A DNA stretch of 64,000 nucleotides from Myxococcus sp. RHSTA-1-4 (lineage in GTDB: Bacteria > Myxococcota > Myxococcia > Myxococcales > Myxococcaceae). Numbering within the stretch: position 1 is the stretch's first letter; the number at the start of each line of letters is the position of its first letter. Shown one piece after another: positions 1-8,044 of this stretch. A program made the position numbers and the translations under genes. Location: NCBI RefSeq assembly GCF_020037125.1, contig NZ_JAIQDG010000014.1, positions 1 to 64,000 on the forward strand, given 5' to 3'. A model generated the notes under the pieces. The model was given only the letters and a program-made list of their open reading frames with translations. It had not been told where the DNA came from and searched no databases.

Positions 1-1
1 C

Positions 2-409
2 CCCCACTCCTGTCCAACCCACCCGGTAACTCCGCGTAACTCCTACCCCAAACTGCCAGGAAGATGCGATCGCCCTGACCCCCACCGCCTGCGGCCGTAC
101 TACGCGCGCCTCATCGCGTTGCGGAAGCGGCTCGCGGCGCTGCGCTCGCCGCGCTTCTCCCTGGTTGACACCGGTCCGGAGAGCGCGCTCGTGTACCTGC
201 GCCCGCGTGAGAACGGCAGCGAGCCCGTGCTGGTGGTGATGAACTGGGCCGCGAGCCCCCAGGCCGTGCAGGTGAAACCTCCGCCGGGCTTCCGTGGGGC
301 GCTCCAGGACGAACTCTCGGGCGAGCCCGTGCCCGTTCAGTCCGGCCCCGACGGGCTCACGCTCGACCTGCCCGCCTGGGGCGTGCGCGTGCTCACCCCC
401 GCGAAGTAG
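2..409 (+). CDS. C-terminal part of a GH13-type alpha-amylase/glycosidase (partial)
   Basis: The frame is open from the left edge, but recognisable protein starts only near position 77. There the DPHRLRPYYARLIALRKRL stretch matches the helix that ends the catalytic barrel in alpha-amylase family enzymes (D-P-x-x-L-x-x-Y-x-x-L-I-x-L-R-K). It is followed by a beta-rich C-terminal domain with VLVVMNW and a closing WGVRVLTP. The bases before 77 do not look like amylase coding sequence and are less GC-biased at third positions. The 5' part may therefore be lost or in another frame, so this could be a remnant rather than a window-edge cut. No catalytic residues are included. Confidence 0.5.
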   Translation, partial: PHSCPTHPVTPRNSYPKLPGRCDRPDPHRLRPYYARLIALRKRLAALRSPRFSLVDTGPESALVYLRPRENGSEPVLVVMNWAASPQAVQVKPPPGFRGALQDELSGEPVPVQSGPDGLTLDLPAWGVRVLTPAK

Positions 410-441
410 CCAGGGGGAGCTGCCGTCGGCTGCCCCGCTTC

Positions 442-1137
442 CTACTGCCGCCCGCCGCCGCCGTAGGCCCGCAGCTGGGCATCGAGCTGACGCCAGCGCG
501 CCTGCGACTGCCGCTGCTGCTGGAGGAGGGCGTCCACCTGCTGCTGGGTCTCCCAGGCCTCGCTGCGCGCCTTCTGGAGCGCATCCGAGAAGTCCGCCGC
601 GGAGAGCTCCCTCGCCCGGACGTCTCCACTGCGCAGCAGGGCCAGGTACTCGGCCTGGGCCAGCTCCGCGTCGGCCACCGCCAGCTCGCGGTCCCTCATC
701 TCCTGGAGCGCCTCCCGCGTCTTCACCGCCCGCTCGCGGAAGTCGACCTCCGCCTGGGCCGCGGTCAGCTCCAGGTCCGACTCCCGCACCGCCGCCTCGG
801 CACGGGAGATGTCCGCTGCTCGCGCCGTCTCCCGGGCCGCCTTCAGCGCGGCCTCGTCCGTCTTCATGCGCGCCTCCGTGGCGTCCACCCGGGCACGGGC
901 CACCTCCACCGCCTGCTTCCCATCCTTCACGGCCACCTCGGCGCGAGCCACCTCGTCCCGCGCCTTGTCCTGGACGAGCCGCGCCTTGCGCACCTCCTCC
1001 ATCTGCGCCTCGGGGACGCGCGCCAGCCAGTCTTCCTCCACCTTCGTGCTGGCGCGGCCGGAGCTGCAGCCTCCCAGCACCAGCAGGCCCGCTCCCAGGA
1101 ATCCCGCGAGGACCCGACGCCAGCTCGACTGGATCAT
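442..1137 (-). CDS. Coiled-coil lipoprotein
   Basis: The 231-residue product starts MIQSSWRR and has a short hydrophobic segment ending in a lipobox (LVLGGC), so it should be a membrane-anchored lipoprotein. From about residue 45 to 215 it is almost entirely heptad-like helix rich in Ala, Glu, Arg and Lys, as in OmpH/TolC-periplasmic-hairpin-type coiled coils. The ATG at 1137 is preferred over one 12 bases upstream because GGAGGG sits directly in front of it. It follows the histidine kinase on the same strand with a gap of about 110 bp. A structural or scaffolding envelope role is inferred; no enzymatic motif is visible. Confidence 0.8.
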   Translation of the reverse strand: MIQSSWRRVLAGFLGAGLLVLGGCSSGRASTKVEEDWLARVPEAQMEEVRKARLVQDKARDEVARAEVAVKDGKQAVEVARARVDATEARMKTDEAALKAARETARAADISRAEAAVRESDLELTAAQAEVDFRERAVKTREALQEMRDRELAVADAELAQAEYLALLRSGDVRARELSAADFSDALQKARSEAWETQQQVDALLQQQRQSQARWRQLDAQLRAYGGGGRQ

Positions 1138-1250
1138 GTCTCCCTCCATGCAGTGTTGCTCCGTACTCACGGTAGGCATGGACCGGAGGGATGAATGGCT
1201 GACGGGCGCCGGCCGCCCGCCGGCCTGCCTCCGGGCGGCACGGGGGCCGC

Positions 1251-2828
1251 TCAGACGTGCGCTTCGTGGAGCGGGCGCGTGGACAGGATGGGCAGCGACA
1301 CATGGAACGCGGAGCCGCGCCCCAGCTCGCTCTCCACCCAGATGTGGCCGCCGTGCCGCTCGATGATGTCCCGGCAGATGTAGAGCCCCAGGCCCAGGCC
1401 GCCAAAACCAGACACGGGGGCGTTGCGCGCGCGGAAGAAGCGCGCGAAGAGGTGCGCCTGCTCCTCCTTCGGAATCCCGATGCCGGAGTCCACCACGGAG
1501 ACGACGGCATCCCCTCCGGAGTGGGTGAGCGTGACGCGCACCGGGCCTCCCAGCGGGCTGTACTTGAGGGCGTTCTCCAGCAGGTTCGTCAGCACCTGCG
1601 CCAGCCGGCCGCGGTCGCCGCTGACGAGGACGTCCTCGTCGGGGCCCTCGTACGTGAGCGCGTGATTCCCGCTCGCGGCGCGGAAGTCGGAGAACACCTC
1701 GCGCGCCAGCTCCGGGAGCGACATGGGGGTGCGCTGCAGCTCCATCCGCCCCGCGCCCACGCACGAGGCGTCCAGCAAGTCATTCACCAGGGCCGACAGC
1801 CGGCGCACCTGTCCCAGCGCCTTGTCCACGCGCCCGGGCGTCACGGGCTGGTGTGACTCCAGCGCGTGCTTCAGCATCTGGAGGTGCAGCCGCAGCGGCG
1901 TCAGCGGGGTCTTCAGCTCGTGCGAGGCGATGGAGAGGAAGTCGTCGCGCACCTGGATGGCCTCGTGGGCCTCGCGCAGGAGCCGCTCCCGCTCCCGTTC
2001 CGCGTGCACGCGCGCGGAGACGTCCCGGAAGCTCCAGACGCGTCCGGTGATGAGGCCGCGCTGCCGCTGGGGCATCGAGTAGAGTTCCAGCACGCGCCCG
2101 TCCCGCAGCTCGAGGATGTCGAAGCTCTCCTCCTCCGGCGTGGCGTAGAGCGCCCTCACGCGGGCTACGAAGCCCTCCGGGTCCTTCACCTTCTCGCTCA
2201 CGTGGCGGAGCACCGGCGCGTCCCGGCCCACCGGCTGCATGTCCTCGAGGCCCCATATCTGCTGGAACCGGCGGTTGCAGGCCAGGATGTTTCCGCTCAG
2301 GTTCACCACCAGCAGCCCGTCCGCCGTCGAGTCGAGCGTGGCTTCCAGCAGCGACACCGTGTGCTCCAGGTGCTCCTGCGCCCTGCGCTGCCCGGTGATG
2401 TCGACCATGATGCCGCGGAGCCGGTGGGGGCGCCCGTCCTCGGCCACCACGGTGACGATGTCTCGCAGCCAGACGATGCGCCCATCCGCCGCCAGCATCC
2501 GGTACTCGAACTCGTGGGGGAGGCATTGCTCCGCCGCCTCGCGGCAGTAGTTGGCGGCCCACACCCGGTCGTCCGGGTGCACGTGCGTCACCCAGAAGTC
2601 CGGCTCCTGGTACCACCGCTCCACGGGATATCCGAGCAGCCGCTCCGCCTGCTTGCTGACGCAGGTGAAGCGGAAGGAGGGGTCGGCCTCCCAGACGATG
2701 CCATCCACGCTGTCGATGAGCTCCGCGTGCTCCCGCTGGGCCCGGGACAGCTCGCGCGCGGTGTCGTCCGGACGGGAAGGGGGGCCTGGCGAAAGGGGGC
2801 CTGCCGGTCCTGGCTGGGGTGCTGCCAT
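1251..2828 (-). CDS. PAS/PAC sensor histidine kinase, soluble
   Basis: 525 residues. Two PAS domains can be read: about 35-150, with WEADPSFRFTCVSKQAERLLGY and a PAC tail ending DITGQRRAQEH, and about 160-275. HisKA follows with the phosphoacceptor histidine in SIASHELKTPLTPL (about residue 300). The HATPase domain has the N box LLENALKYSP, G1 box DSGIGI and G2 box GFGGLGLGLYI. No transmembrane segment is present, so it probably senses a cytoplasmic ligand or redox state through PAS. No receiver or response-regulator gene is adjacent, so it is an orphan kinase. The ATG is backed by GGAGGAG five bases upstream. Confidence 0.93.
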   Translation of the reverse strand: MAAPQPGPAGPLSPGPPSRPDDTARELSRAQREHAELIDSVDGIVWEADPSFRFTCVSKQAERLLGYPVERWYQEPDFWVTHVHPDDRVWAANYCREAAEQCLPHEFEYRMLAADGRIVWLRDIVTVVAEDGRPHRLRGIMVDITGQRRAQEHLEHTVSLLEATLDSTADGLLVVNLSGNILACNRRFQQIWGLEDMQPVGRDAPVLRHVSEKVKDPEGFVARVRALYATPEEESFDILELRDGRVLELYSMPQRQRGLITGRVWSFRDVSARVHAERERERLLREAHEAIQVRDDFLSIASHELKTPLTPLRLHLQMLKHALESHQPVTPGRVDKALGQVRRLSALVNDLLDASCVGAGRMELQRTPMSLPELAREVFSDFRAASGNHALTYEGPDEDVLVSGDRGRLAQVLTNLLENALKYSPLGGPVRVTLTHSGGDAVVSVVDSGIGIPKEEQAHLFARFFRARNAPVSGFGGLGLGLYICRDIIERHGGHIWVESELGRGSAFHVSLPILSTRPLHEAHV

Positions 2829-3077
2829 GGCGCTCCTCCTCCCTCACGCCCGGGGCCGGCACGCGGGCCCGTGTTCCATTCATCAACACTCCATCGGCCG
2901 GCGGCGCCCCGCATGGCGCGCCAGCGTGAGCGCCGCCCCGGGGCCCAGGCGGCCGGTGGGGCGCCGCCTTCTCCATGGTGGTCCGCGGCCGGGGCAGTAG
3001 GCTCAGTGCCCGCATCGTGCGCGGCGACCGCGCACTGGAGGTGTTGCGTGGGCAGGGCTGTGCGAAGCGGAGACGGC

Positions 3078-3683
3078 GTGAAGGGCTGGAAGGGAAGGTG
3101 GCTTTCCGGGTGTGCCGTGGTGCTCGCGGGAGGACTGGTGGGGTGCGCGGGAACGCCGCCGCCTCCGGCCCCCGTCCCCGAGCCCGAGAGCCGGTTGATT
3201 CGCTCCACGTGGGACAGGTGCGACCCGGGCGCTGTCGAGTTGATGGCCGACATGTTCAGCGTGAAGCCGGGGGAGGATGCCGTGGCGGTATGGCGCACCG
3301 CCGCGCACCCGACGGAGGGTGTCGTCGCCACCGAGGGAGACGTGGAGATGGTGCTCCAGGAGGCGATGGGCGGACTGCCGGAGGGCACCGAGCTGGCCGG
3401 GCGAGGTGTCTTCGGGAAGCTGCCGGCGGGCGCCGGGCCGGAGCGGATGGGCCTCTGGTTCAGGAAGGAACTTCCCGAGGACAAGCAGCGGCTCTTCGTG
3501 CGCATCATCGCGCTCCGCGTGCCCGAGTCGGGGATGAGCTGGCCGACCTGCATGATGGTGACGATGGACGGCATCTGGGGAGCGTCCGTCGAGAAGCACG
3601 AGAGCGGCGCGCTCGTGATGAAGGAGATGGCGCGCGTGAAGGCCGTCACTGTCTTCGACGAGAGCAAGCCGCCCCCGAAGTGA
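3078..3683 (+). CDS. Conserved lipoprotein of unknown function
   Basis: 201 residues from a GTG start (VKGWKGRWLS). A signal segment is followed by a lipobox, GGLVGC, then a Pro-rich linker PPPPAPVPEPE and a compact domain of about 160 residues with paired cysteines. I do not recognise the fold. A GTG 18 bases upstream is an alternative start. The gene is divergent from the histidine kinase, with about 250 bp between them that must hold both promoters, and convergent with the DUF2381 gene. Length and the predicted lipidation suggest a periplasmic-facing lipoprotein. Confidence 0.75.
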   Translation: MKGWKGRWLSGCAVVLAGGLVGCAGTPPPPAPVPEPESRLIRSTWDRCDPGAVELMADMFSVKPGEDAVAVWRTAAHPTEGVVATEGDVEMVLQEAMGGLPEGTELAGRGVFGKLPAGAGPERMGLWFRKELPEDKQRLFVRIIALRVPESGMSWPTCMMVTMDGIWGASVEKHESGALVMKEMARVKAVTVFDESKPPPK

Positions 3684-3754
3684 CGTGGCTGTGAGGGGCG
3701 CGGGCGGCCGCTACCCTCGGGGGCTCGCCTCCAGACGTGGTGGAAGCGCGTGGC

Positions 3755-4651
3755 TCACGGGAAGAGGACGTGGCCCAGCGTGAGGGCCGGGCCGCCGCTT
3801 GCCTCCCGCACCGTCAGCGTGAAGGGCGCCCGTGCCTTCTTCCGCATGAGCACCGCTCCCACCACGATGCGTCCCCGCTCGCCTGGTCCCAGGGGCACCT
3901 CGGGCGCGGCGGTCAGTGGGATTGGCATGGCTCCCGTGGCCGCCAGGGACGCGCTTCCGGCCTGCCAGGGCCGCGTCGCATCCTGGTCCTCCACCTCCAG
4001 CACCAGTGCCACCTCCGCTCCGACGCGGTAGGCGCAGACAGCATGCACCCGGAGGGGACTTCCCGGGGCCGGCTGGAGTGCGGTGTCGATGCAGCGCACC
4101 GCGAGGTCGTCCCTCACCAACGGCCCATTCGCCAGCAACCTGATGAGCCCCCCGGGCCGGGACAGTGCGGCGCGGAGCCGCTCCACTTCCTGGCGCAGTC
4201 GCCGGTTCTCCTCGCGCAGTGCCTCCGCCTCCTCGTGAGGTGGCCCCGGGGAGCTCGGCCGTCTGTATACCTCCTGCCGCCCGGCGCTCGTGTCCACGAC
4301 CAGCACCGCGTGCTCCGGCTCGGCTCCGTCCTGGAAGTAGAGGGTCAGTCCCACCCTCGTCCCTTCCACCAGTCTTCCCGCTGGCACCAGCAGGAGGGTG
4401 TCGCCGGCTTCGCGGATGCGGCGAAAGCGCTCGGGCTGCTCCACCTCCACATGAGCCAGCGGCGCGTCGAACAGCACCACGGTGCTGTCCGTGGGGCTGA
4501 TGCGCACTTCCGGTTTCGGGCCGGGGGATTCCTCGTTCGACGGAGAGGACTGCTCCCTCATTTCTCTTCGGCTCGCTCCCGGCTGCGCGGCGGCGCTGGC
4601 CGTGGCGAGCAGCACGAGCACGAGGAGGGCGGCGGCGGGAGCGGTGGACAT
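3755..4651 (-). CDS. DUF2381 family secreted protein (myxobacterial paralogous family)
   Basis: 298 residues with an N-terminal signal peptide (APAAALLVLVLLATASAAAQ). The layout is typical of DUF2381 (TIGR02268): a beta-rich first half, a short coiled coil (EEAEALREENRRLRQEVERL, about residues 140-160), and a beta-rich second half ending LTLGHVLFP. The family is expanded in myxobacteria and is often next to Ser/Thr kinase genes. Here the start lies 11 bases after the kinase stop, so the two form an operon. It is presumably periplasmic and may carry information between the envelope and the kinase's extracytoplasmic tail. That link is inference. Confidence 0.88.
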   Translation of the reverse strand: MSTAPAAALLVLVLLATASAAAQPGASRREMREQSSPSNEESPGPKPEVRISPTDSTVVLFDAPLAHVEVEQPERFRRIREAGDTLLLVPAGRLVEGTRVGLTLYFQDGAEPEHAVLVVDTSAGRQEVYRRPSSPGPPHEEAEALREENRRLRQEVERLRAALSRPGGLIRLLANGPLVRDDLAVRCIDTALQPAPGSPLRVHAVCAYRVGAEVALVLEVEDQDATRPWQAGSASLAATGAMPIPLTAAPEVPLGPGERGRIVVGAVLMRKKARAPFTLTVREASGGPALTLGHVLFP

Positions 4652-4662
4652 GAGCGGGAGCC

Positions 4663-6444
4663 TCACTCGAAGCGTTCGACGGCCATCAGCCTCACCTCGG
4701 AGTCGATGCGGGCGGTGCCGGGGGCGGTGTCGCCGGGCAGCCGGGTCAGGCCGAGGCCCACCCCGTCTTCCTTCAGAATCAGACACACCGGGAAGCTCTG
4801 CCCGTGCTTCGTCGTCGCCTGGTCGAAGTAGCCGAAGACGCGGTCCGACATGAAGAGGCGCCCGGTCGCCGTCCCATTGTCCAGCTTGCCCAGCCCGAGG
4901 CCCACGCGAATCTTCACCGGCCCCTCGTGCACGATGAGCTTCATGCGCCCCTCCCCGCGCGGGCTGAAGGTGGCCGAGCCGTGCTGCTCGTTGTCGACCT
5001 CGATGCCGAGCGCCTTCATCGCCTCCTGGGAACCCGGAGGGCAGGGCTCGGACGGAGGCCGGGGGCTCACCTGGGGGCCGCTGGCGCAGGCCAGTCCCGT
5101 GCAGGCGGCGGCCGTGGCGAGGATGCGGCTCACGGCTCCCCATCCTTCCGTGGGGGCGTTGGCGGTGGAGGGCGTCGTCTTCTCGGACATGTCGGGCTCC
5201 TGCTGTGACGCCGCCAGGGCGGCGGCCGCGGAGGTGGTCACCGCCTCGGGCGGTATCGCGGCCCCGACAGGTTCCGGTCCGGAGGCGGGATGCGCCATTT
5301 CCCGGCCGTCCGCCACGTCCGTTCGCGAGGCGGGACGTGCCTCGCGCTCCTCACCGCGCACCAGGAACAGGCCCACGCCCAGGCACATCGCCAGTCCGGC
5401 CACCCACGCCGCACGCCACGAGGGCCGGGCACGGGAGCGTGGACGTCCAGGCTTCGTCCCGGGGACGGCTACGGGAGCCTCGCGGACCGGGGGCTCTGGC
5501 CGAGGGAGGGGGGCTGGTGGGTCTTCCGCCTTCTCTCGCAGCGGCAGCTCCCATGCGGCGTCCGCGCGCGCCAGCAGCGCCTCCACCTCCGCGCCAAGGG
5601 CCTCGGCGCCGCCGCGTGCCTCGGGCGTCTTGGACAGCAGCCGGAGGCAGAGCGCGCTCAGCACCGGAGGCACCCGGGGGTTGAGCTCATGCGGGACGGG
5701 CGGCGGCTGTTGGATGACGGTGTCGGGTGTGTCCGTCCCGGAGAACGGGTGCCTGCCGGTGAGCACCCAGTGGAAGACGACGCCCAGCGCGTACAGGTCG
5801 TCCGCGGGCATGGCCGTGTAGCGGGCCCCGGGCTTGTTCCAGTGCGCCTCACGGAAGGCGAGCGCCTCCGGGCTGCGGTAGAGCGGGGTGCCCGGCGGCA
5901 GCACGCTCCAGGTCAGGCGCGGGGCGCCGGTGTAGTCGCCCACGCCGAAGTCCACCAGCACCGGCTCGCCCGTCGCGTCCCGCACGACGATGTTGAACTC
6001 CTTGACGTCACGGTGCAGCACGCCCGCCGCATGGGTGGCGGCGAGCCCGCGCGCCAGTCCCCGAAGGAGCAGGGCGGCCTGTCGCGCACACGGGTTGTTC
6101 TCGCGCACCCACTGGTGCAGGGGCCGGCCCTCAATCAGCTCCATGGCCAGGTAGAACACTCGCGGCGCGCGGTCCGGCCAGGTGCCGCAGGCGCGGAAGC
6201 CCGCGACGTTGGGGTGCTGGAGGCGCAGCAGGATGGTGACCTCGCGCTCGGCCCAGCCGGCCAGCTCCTCCAGGAGCTGGAGCTTGAGGGCGAAGCGCTC
6301 ACCGCCACGGCGGGCCCGGTACACCGCGCCACGGGCGCCGGTGCCCAGCAGTGACTCCACGGTGAAGCCGGCGAGGTTCGTGCCCTCCGGCACGTCGAGG
6401 AGCTGCCACCGGTGCCTCCCCGCCTTCCAGGCGCCCTGTCCCAT
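4663..6444 (-). CDS. Membrane Ser/Thr protein kinase with fused extracytoplasmic domain
   Basis: 593 residues. The kinase domain (about 25-295) has a glycine loop GTGARGAVYRA, the lysine in FALKL, the catalytic HRDVKEFN, the metal-binding DFG (in VDFGVGD) and PEALAF in the activation-segment position. HRDVKEFN differs from the usual HRDLKPxN but keeps H, R, D, K and N. A Pro/Arg linker leads to one transmembrane helix (WVAGLAMCLGVGLFLV, about 350-367). Residues about 458-593 form a globular domain with two cysteines. Just before it is a second hydrophobic, lipobox-like stretch (ILATAAACTGLACASG). It heads an operon with the DUF2381 gene. Confidence 0.93.
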   Translation of the reverse strand: MGQGAWKAGRHRWQLLDVPEGTNLAGFTVESLLGTGARGAVYRARRGGERFALKLQLLEELAGWAEREVTILLRLQHPNVAGFRACGTWPDRAPRVFYLAMELIEGRPLHQWVRENNPCARQAALLLRGLARGLAATHAAGVLHRDVKEFNIVVRDATGEPVLVDFGVGDYTGAPRLTWSVLPPGTPLYRSPEALAFREAHWNKPGARYTAMPADDLYALGVVFHWVLTGRHPFSGTDTPDTVIQQPPPVPHELNPRVPPVLSALCLRLLSKTPEARGGAEALGAEVEALLARADAAWELPLREKAEDPPAPLPRPEPPVREAPVAVPGTKPGRPRSRARPSWRAAWVAGLAMCLGVGLFLVRGEEREARPASRTDVADGREMAHPASGPEPVGAAIPPEAVTTSAAAALAASQQEPDMSEKTTPSTANAPTEGWGAVSRILATAAACTGLACASGPQVSPRPPSEPCPPGSQEAMKALGIEVDNEQHGSATFSPRGEGRMKLIVHEGPVKIRVGLGLGKLDNGTATGRLFMSDRVFGYFDQATTKHGQSFPVCLILKEDGVGLGLTRLPGDTAPGTARIDSEVRLMAVERFE

Positions 6445-6549
6445 GTGACGCAGTCTCCCGAGCGGATGGCGGGTGGCGCGGCCATCCGTGTCAGGAGGGC
6501 ACCCGCACGGAGAGGTTGACTAGCATGGAATGGACCTGGGAGGTAGATA

Positions 6550-6885
6550 TCATGCGGCCTCGCCTCCGCCCGGGAGGGACAGCACGGCCTGTTGGAAGGA
6601 GCCGTTCGGCAGACCGATGGGCGAGCCCTGCTCGGCCCCCTCGTCATGGAGCTCGACGTTCAGCGCCCGCAGGGTGTCCTGCGCCTTCCGGAGGAGGAGG
6701 TCGAGGGCCTTCTGGGCCTTGCGGATCTCCTCGCTGATGCCGTCCGCGTTCTTGCGGATGGTGTCGCTGTGCTTCTCCATCTTCGCGAGGCGGGAGAGTT
6801 CGTGCTCGATGCGCGCCTCGACGTCCCGCATGGCGGCGAGGCCGCCCGCGTCGCCGGTCGTGCGGCTCCTCGTGACGAGCGCCAT
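6550..6885 (-). CDS. Small coiled-coil protein, probably the 3' remnant of a larger gene
   Basis: The frame encodes about 111 residues. The middle is a convincing amphipathic helix (MRDVEARIEHELSRLAKMEK, then IRKNADGISEEIRKAQKALD and NVELHDEGAE), with real coding bias. The ATG at 6885 has no ribosome-binding site. The reading frame stays open upstream, but there it runs antisense to the AAA-ATPase remnant, so the true 5' end is likely lost at a junction near 6890. I could not assign a family. It may be a decaying fragment or a short self-standing gene. Confidence 0.45.
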   Translation of the reverse strand: MALVTRSRTTGDAGGLAAMRDVEARIEHELSRLAKMEKHSDTIRKNADGISEEIRKAQKALDLLLRKAQDTLRALNVELHDEGAEQGSPIGLPNGSFQQAVLSLPGGGEAA

Positions 6886-6892
6886 CCCGAGG

Positions 6893-6990
6893 GGGGCCGC
6901 ATCCGCCGCCTCCGGGGCGATGAGCACGGCGAGTTCGTGGACCGCTGGCCGAAGGGCTTCTTCGCGGAGCGCATGAAGGAACTCCTGTGA
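6893..6990 (+). pseudogene. 3' fragment of an AAA (DUF3696-type) ATPase
   Basis: The last ~30 codons read DEHGEFVDRWPKGFFAERMK and end ELL-stop. This is the characteristic C-terminus of AAA15/DUF3696 ATPases (GEF-x-D-x-WP-x-GFF-x-ER), which are common in phage-defence operons. All upstream parts, including the Walker motifs, are missing. The stop overlaps the GTG of the next frame (GTGA), which is how the intact operon would have been coupled. No start codon or ribosome site of its own exists. Confidence 0.6.
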
Positions 6991-7310
6991 GTTACGCCTA
7001 TGCTCTGGAGCCGAGGCTCGTCGCCTCGTGGGGAAGACGGGGAGAGTTCCGCTTCATCCATGACAAGTTCGGGCTGGGCACGCCCCGGGCGATGCTGGAG
7101 TTGCCCGCGTTCAGCAAGTGGAAGCGCGCTGTCCACGCCGCCGCGACCGAGCTGGACCTTTCGAGCAGGTCGATGCGCCCGCTCCGGTTCGAGGCGCGCG
7201 GGAGCCGAGTGCGTCGCGACGGTCCCGCTGACACGCCCCGCTTGCACGGGCAGGTTCAGACGAGTGGATTGCGCAGAGCGGACCTTACGGGGACGCGCGC
7301 CCGCCAATGA
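6987..7310 (+). pseudogene. Decayed partner gene of the AAA/DUF3696 ATPase
   Basis: The first ~60 residues look like intact protein, including FRFIHDKFGLGTPRAMLELP and FSKWKRAVHAAATELDLSS. After about position 7160 the frame turns into Arg/Pro/Gly-rich translation with no clear coding pattern, which suggests frameshifts. It ends inside the 3' end of the oppositely oriented DUF5953 gene. It begins by GTGA overlap with the ATPase fragment, so the two were probably an operon. From memory, such small genes accompany DUF3696 ATPases in defence-type loci. The exact family is not certain. Confidence 0.5.
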
Positions 7311-8043
7311 CCGGGAATCGCGCATACGCTCGAAGAAGCGTATCCAGGTGGGCGGGGTTGTCGAGGTCGAGCGGCGCGTCCGTGAGCCGGACGACCCACC
7401 CGCCCGTCGCGGTACGCCGTGAGCGCGAGAGCAGGTCCGCATCGCGAGCCGGGTCCGGGAAGCCGATGGCCTGTGCGGTGGCGGCGGACCAGTAGTTCAG
7501 CCACCCCAGGCGATGCGGAATCTCAGGCGAGTGGATGTCCTCTGATTTCTTGAGCACTGGCAACCCCCGAGGTGGGCGATGCGGCCCATGCAACGGACGG
7601 CTCGTCTGCTCCGCGATGTCCCCTGCCGCGCGCTTCGGCGTCGCGTGTCCCCAGAACGCGCGTGCGCCGTCTGCCACTTCCTCCAGCACATTCGATGCCG
7701 CCGTAATGCCGGCTGCGTCCATTGGCAGCTTTGCATGGACCTCAAACTGTGACTGCCCTCCCGGGGAGATGCCCGCAGGTCGTTCCCACCCGGTCAGCGT
7801 TACGCGATGGCCCTCGCCGCCGTTGCAAAGCATCGGGAGTTCCCCGCGCGCTGTCGCCTCAGAGATCCACGCATCGCGCTGCGGCAATGGGATGAGCCGT
7901 CCCTCGTCAGAAATCGTCCACTCCAGACGCAAGCCTGGAAACGCGCGTTCCATTCCACGGGCAACGGCGAGAGTGCGGCCGTCATCGCCCACGAGCGCAG
8001 GCGCGTAGACGATCAGGAGGAAGGAGTCTTGCGCGGCTGTCAT
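7285..8043 (-). CDS. DUF5953 family protein, probable immunity/partner protein
   Basis: 252 residues, starting MTAAQDSFLLIVYAPALVGDD. Segments typical of the myxobacterial DUF5953 family are VHAKLPMDAAGI, RAFWGHATP, EIPHRLGWLNYWSAATA and GGWVVRLTDAPLDLDNP. There is no signal peptide, so it is predicted cytoplasmic. Its start lies one base after the stop of the DUF6310 nuclease-like lipoprotein. Tight coupling to a nuclease-like gene suggests the immunity half of a toxin/immunity pair, but the family has no proven biochemistry that I know of. Confidence 0.8.
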   Translation of the reverse strand: MTAAQDSFLLIVYAPALVGDDGRTLAVARGMERAFPGLRLEWTISDEGRLIPLPQRDAWISEATARGELPMLCNGGEGHRVTLTGWERPAGISPGGQSQFEVHAKLPMDAAGITAASNVLEEVADGARAFWGHATPKRAAGDIAEQTSRPLHGPHRPPRGLPVLKKSEDIHSPEIPHRLGWLNYWSAATAQAIGFPDPARDADLLSRSRRTATGGWVVRLTDAPLDLDNPAHLDTLLRAYARFPVIGGRASP

Positions 8044-8044
8044 C

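Noticed and set aside
6490..6560. TTGACT plus GGAGGT and ATG at 6551 as a plus-strand promoter and gene start
   Set aside because: The frame that follows is Arg/Gly/Pro-rich with no protein character and ends within 190 bases; it lies antisense to the coiled-coil gene.
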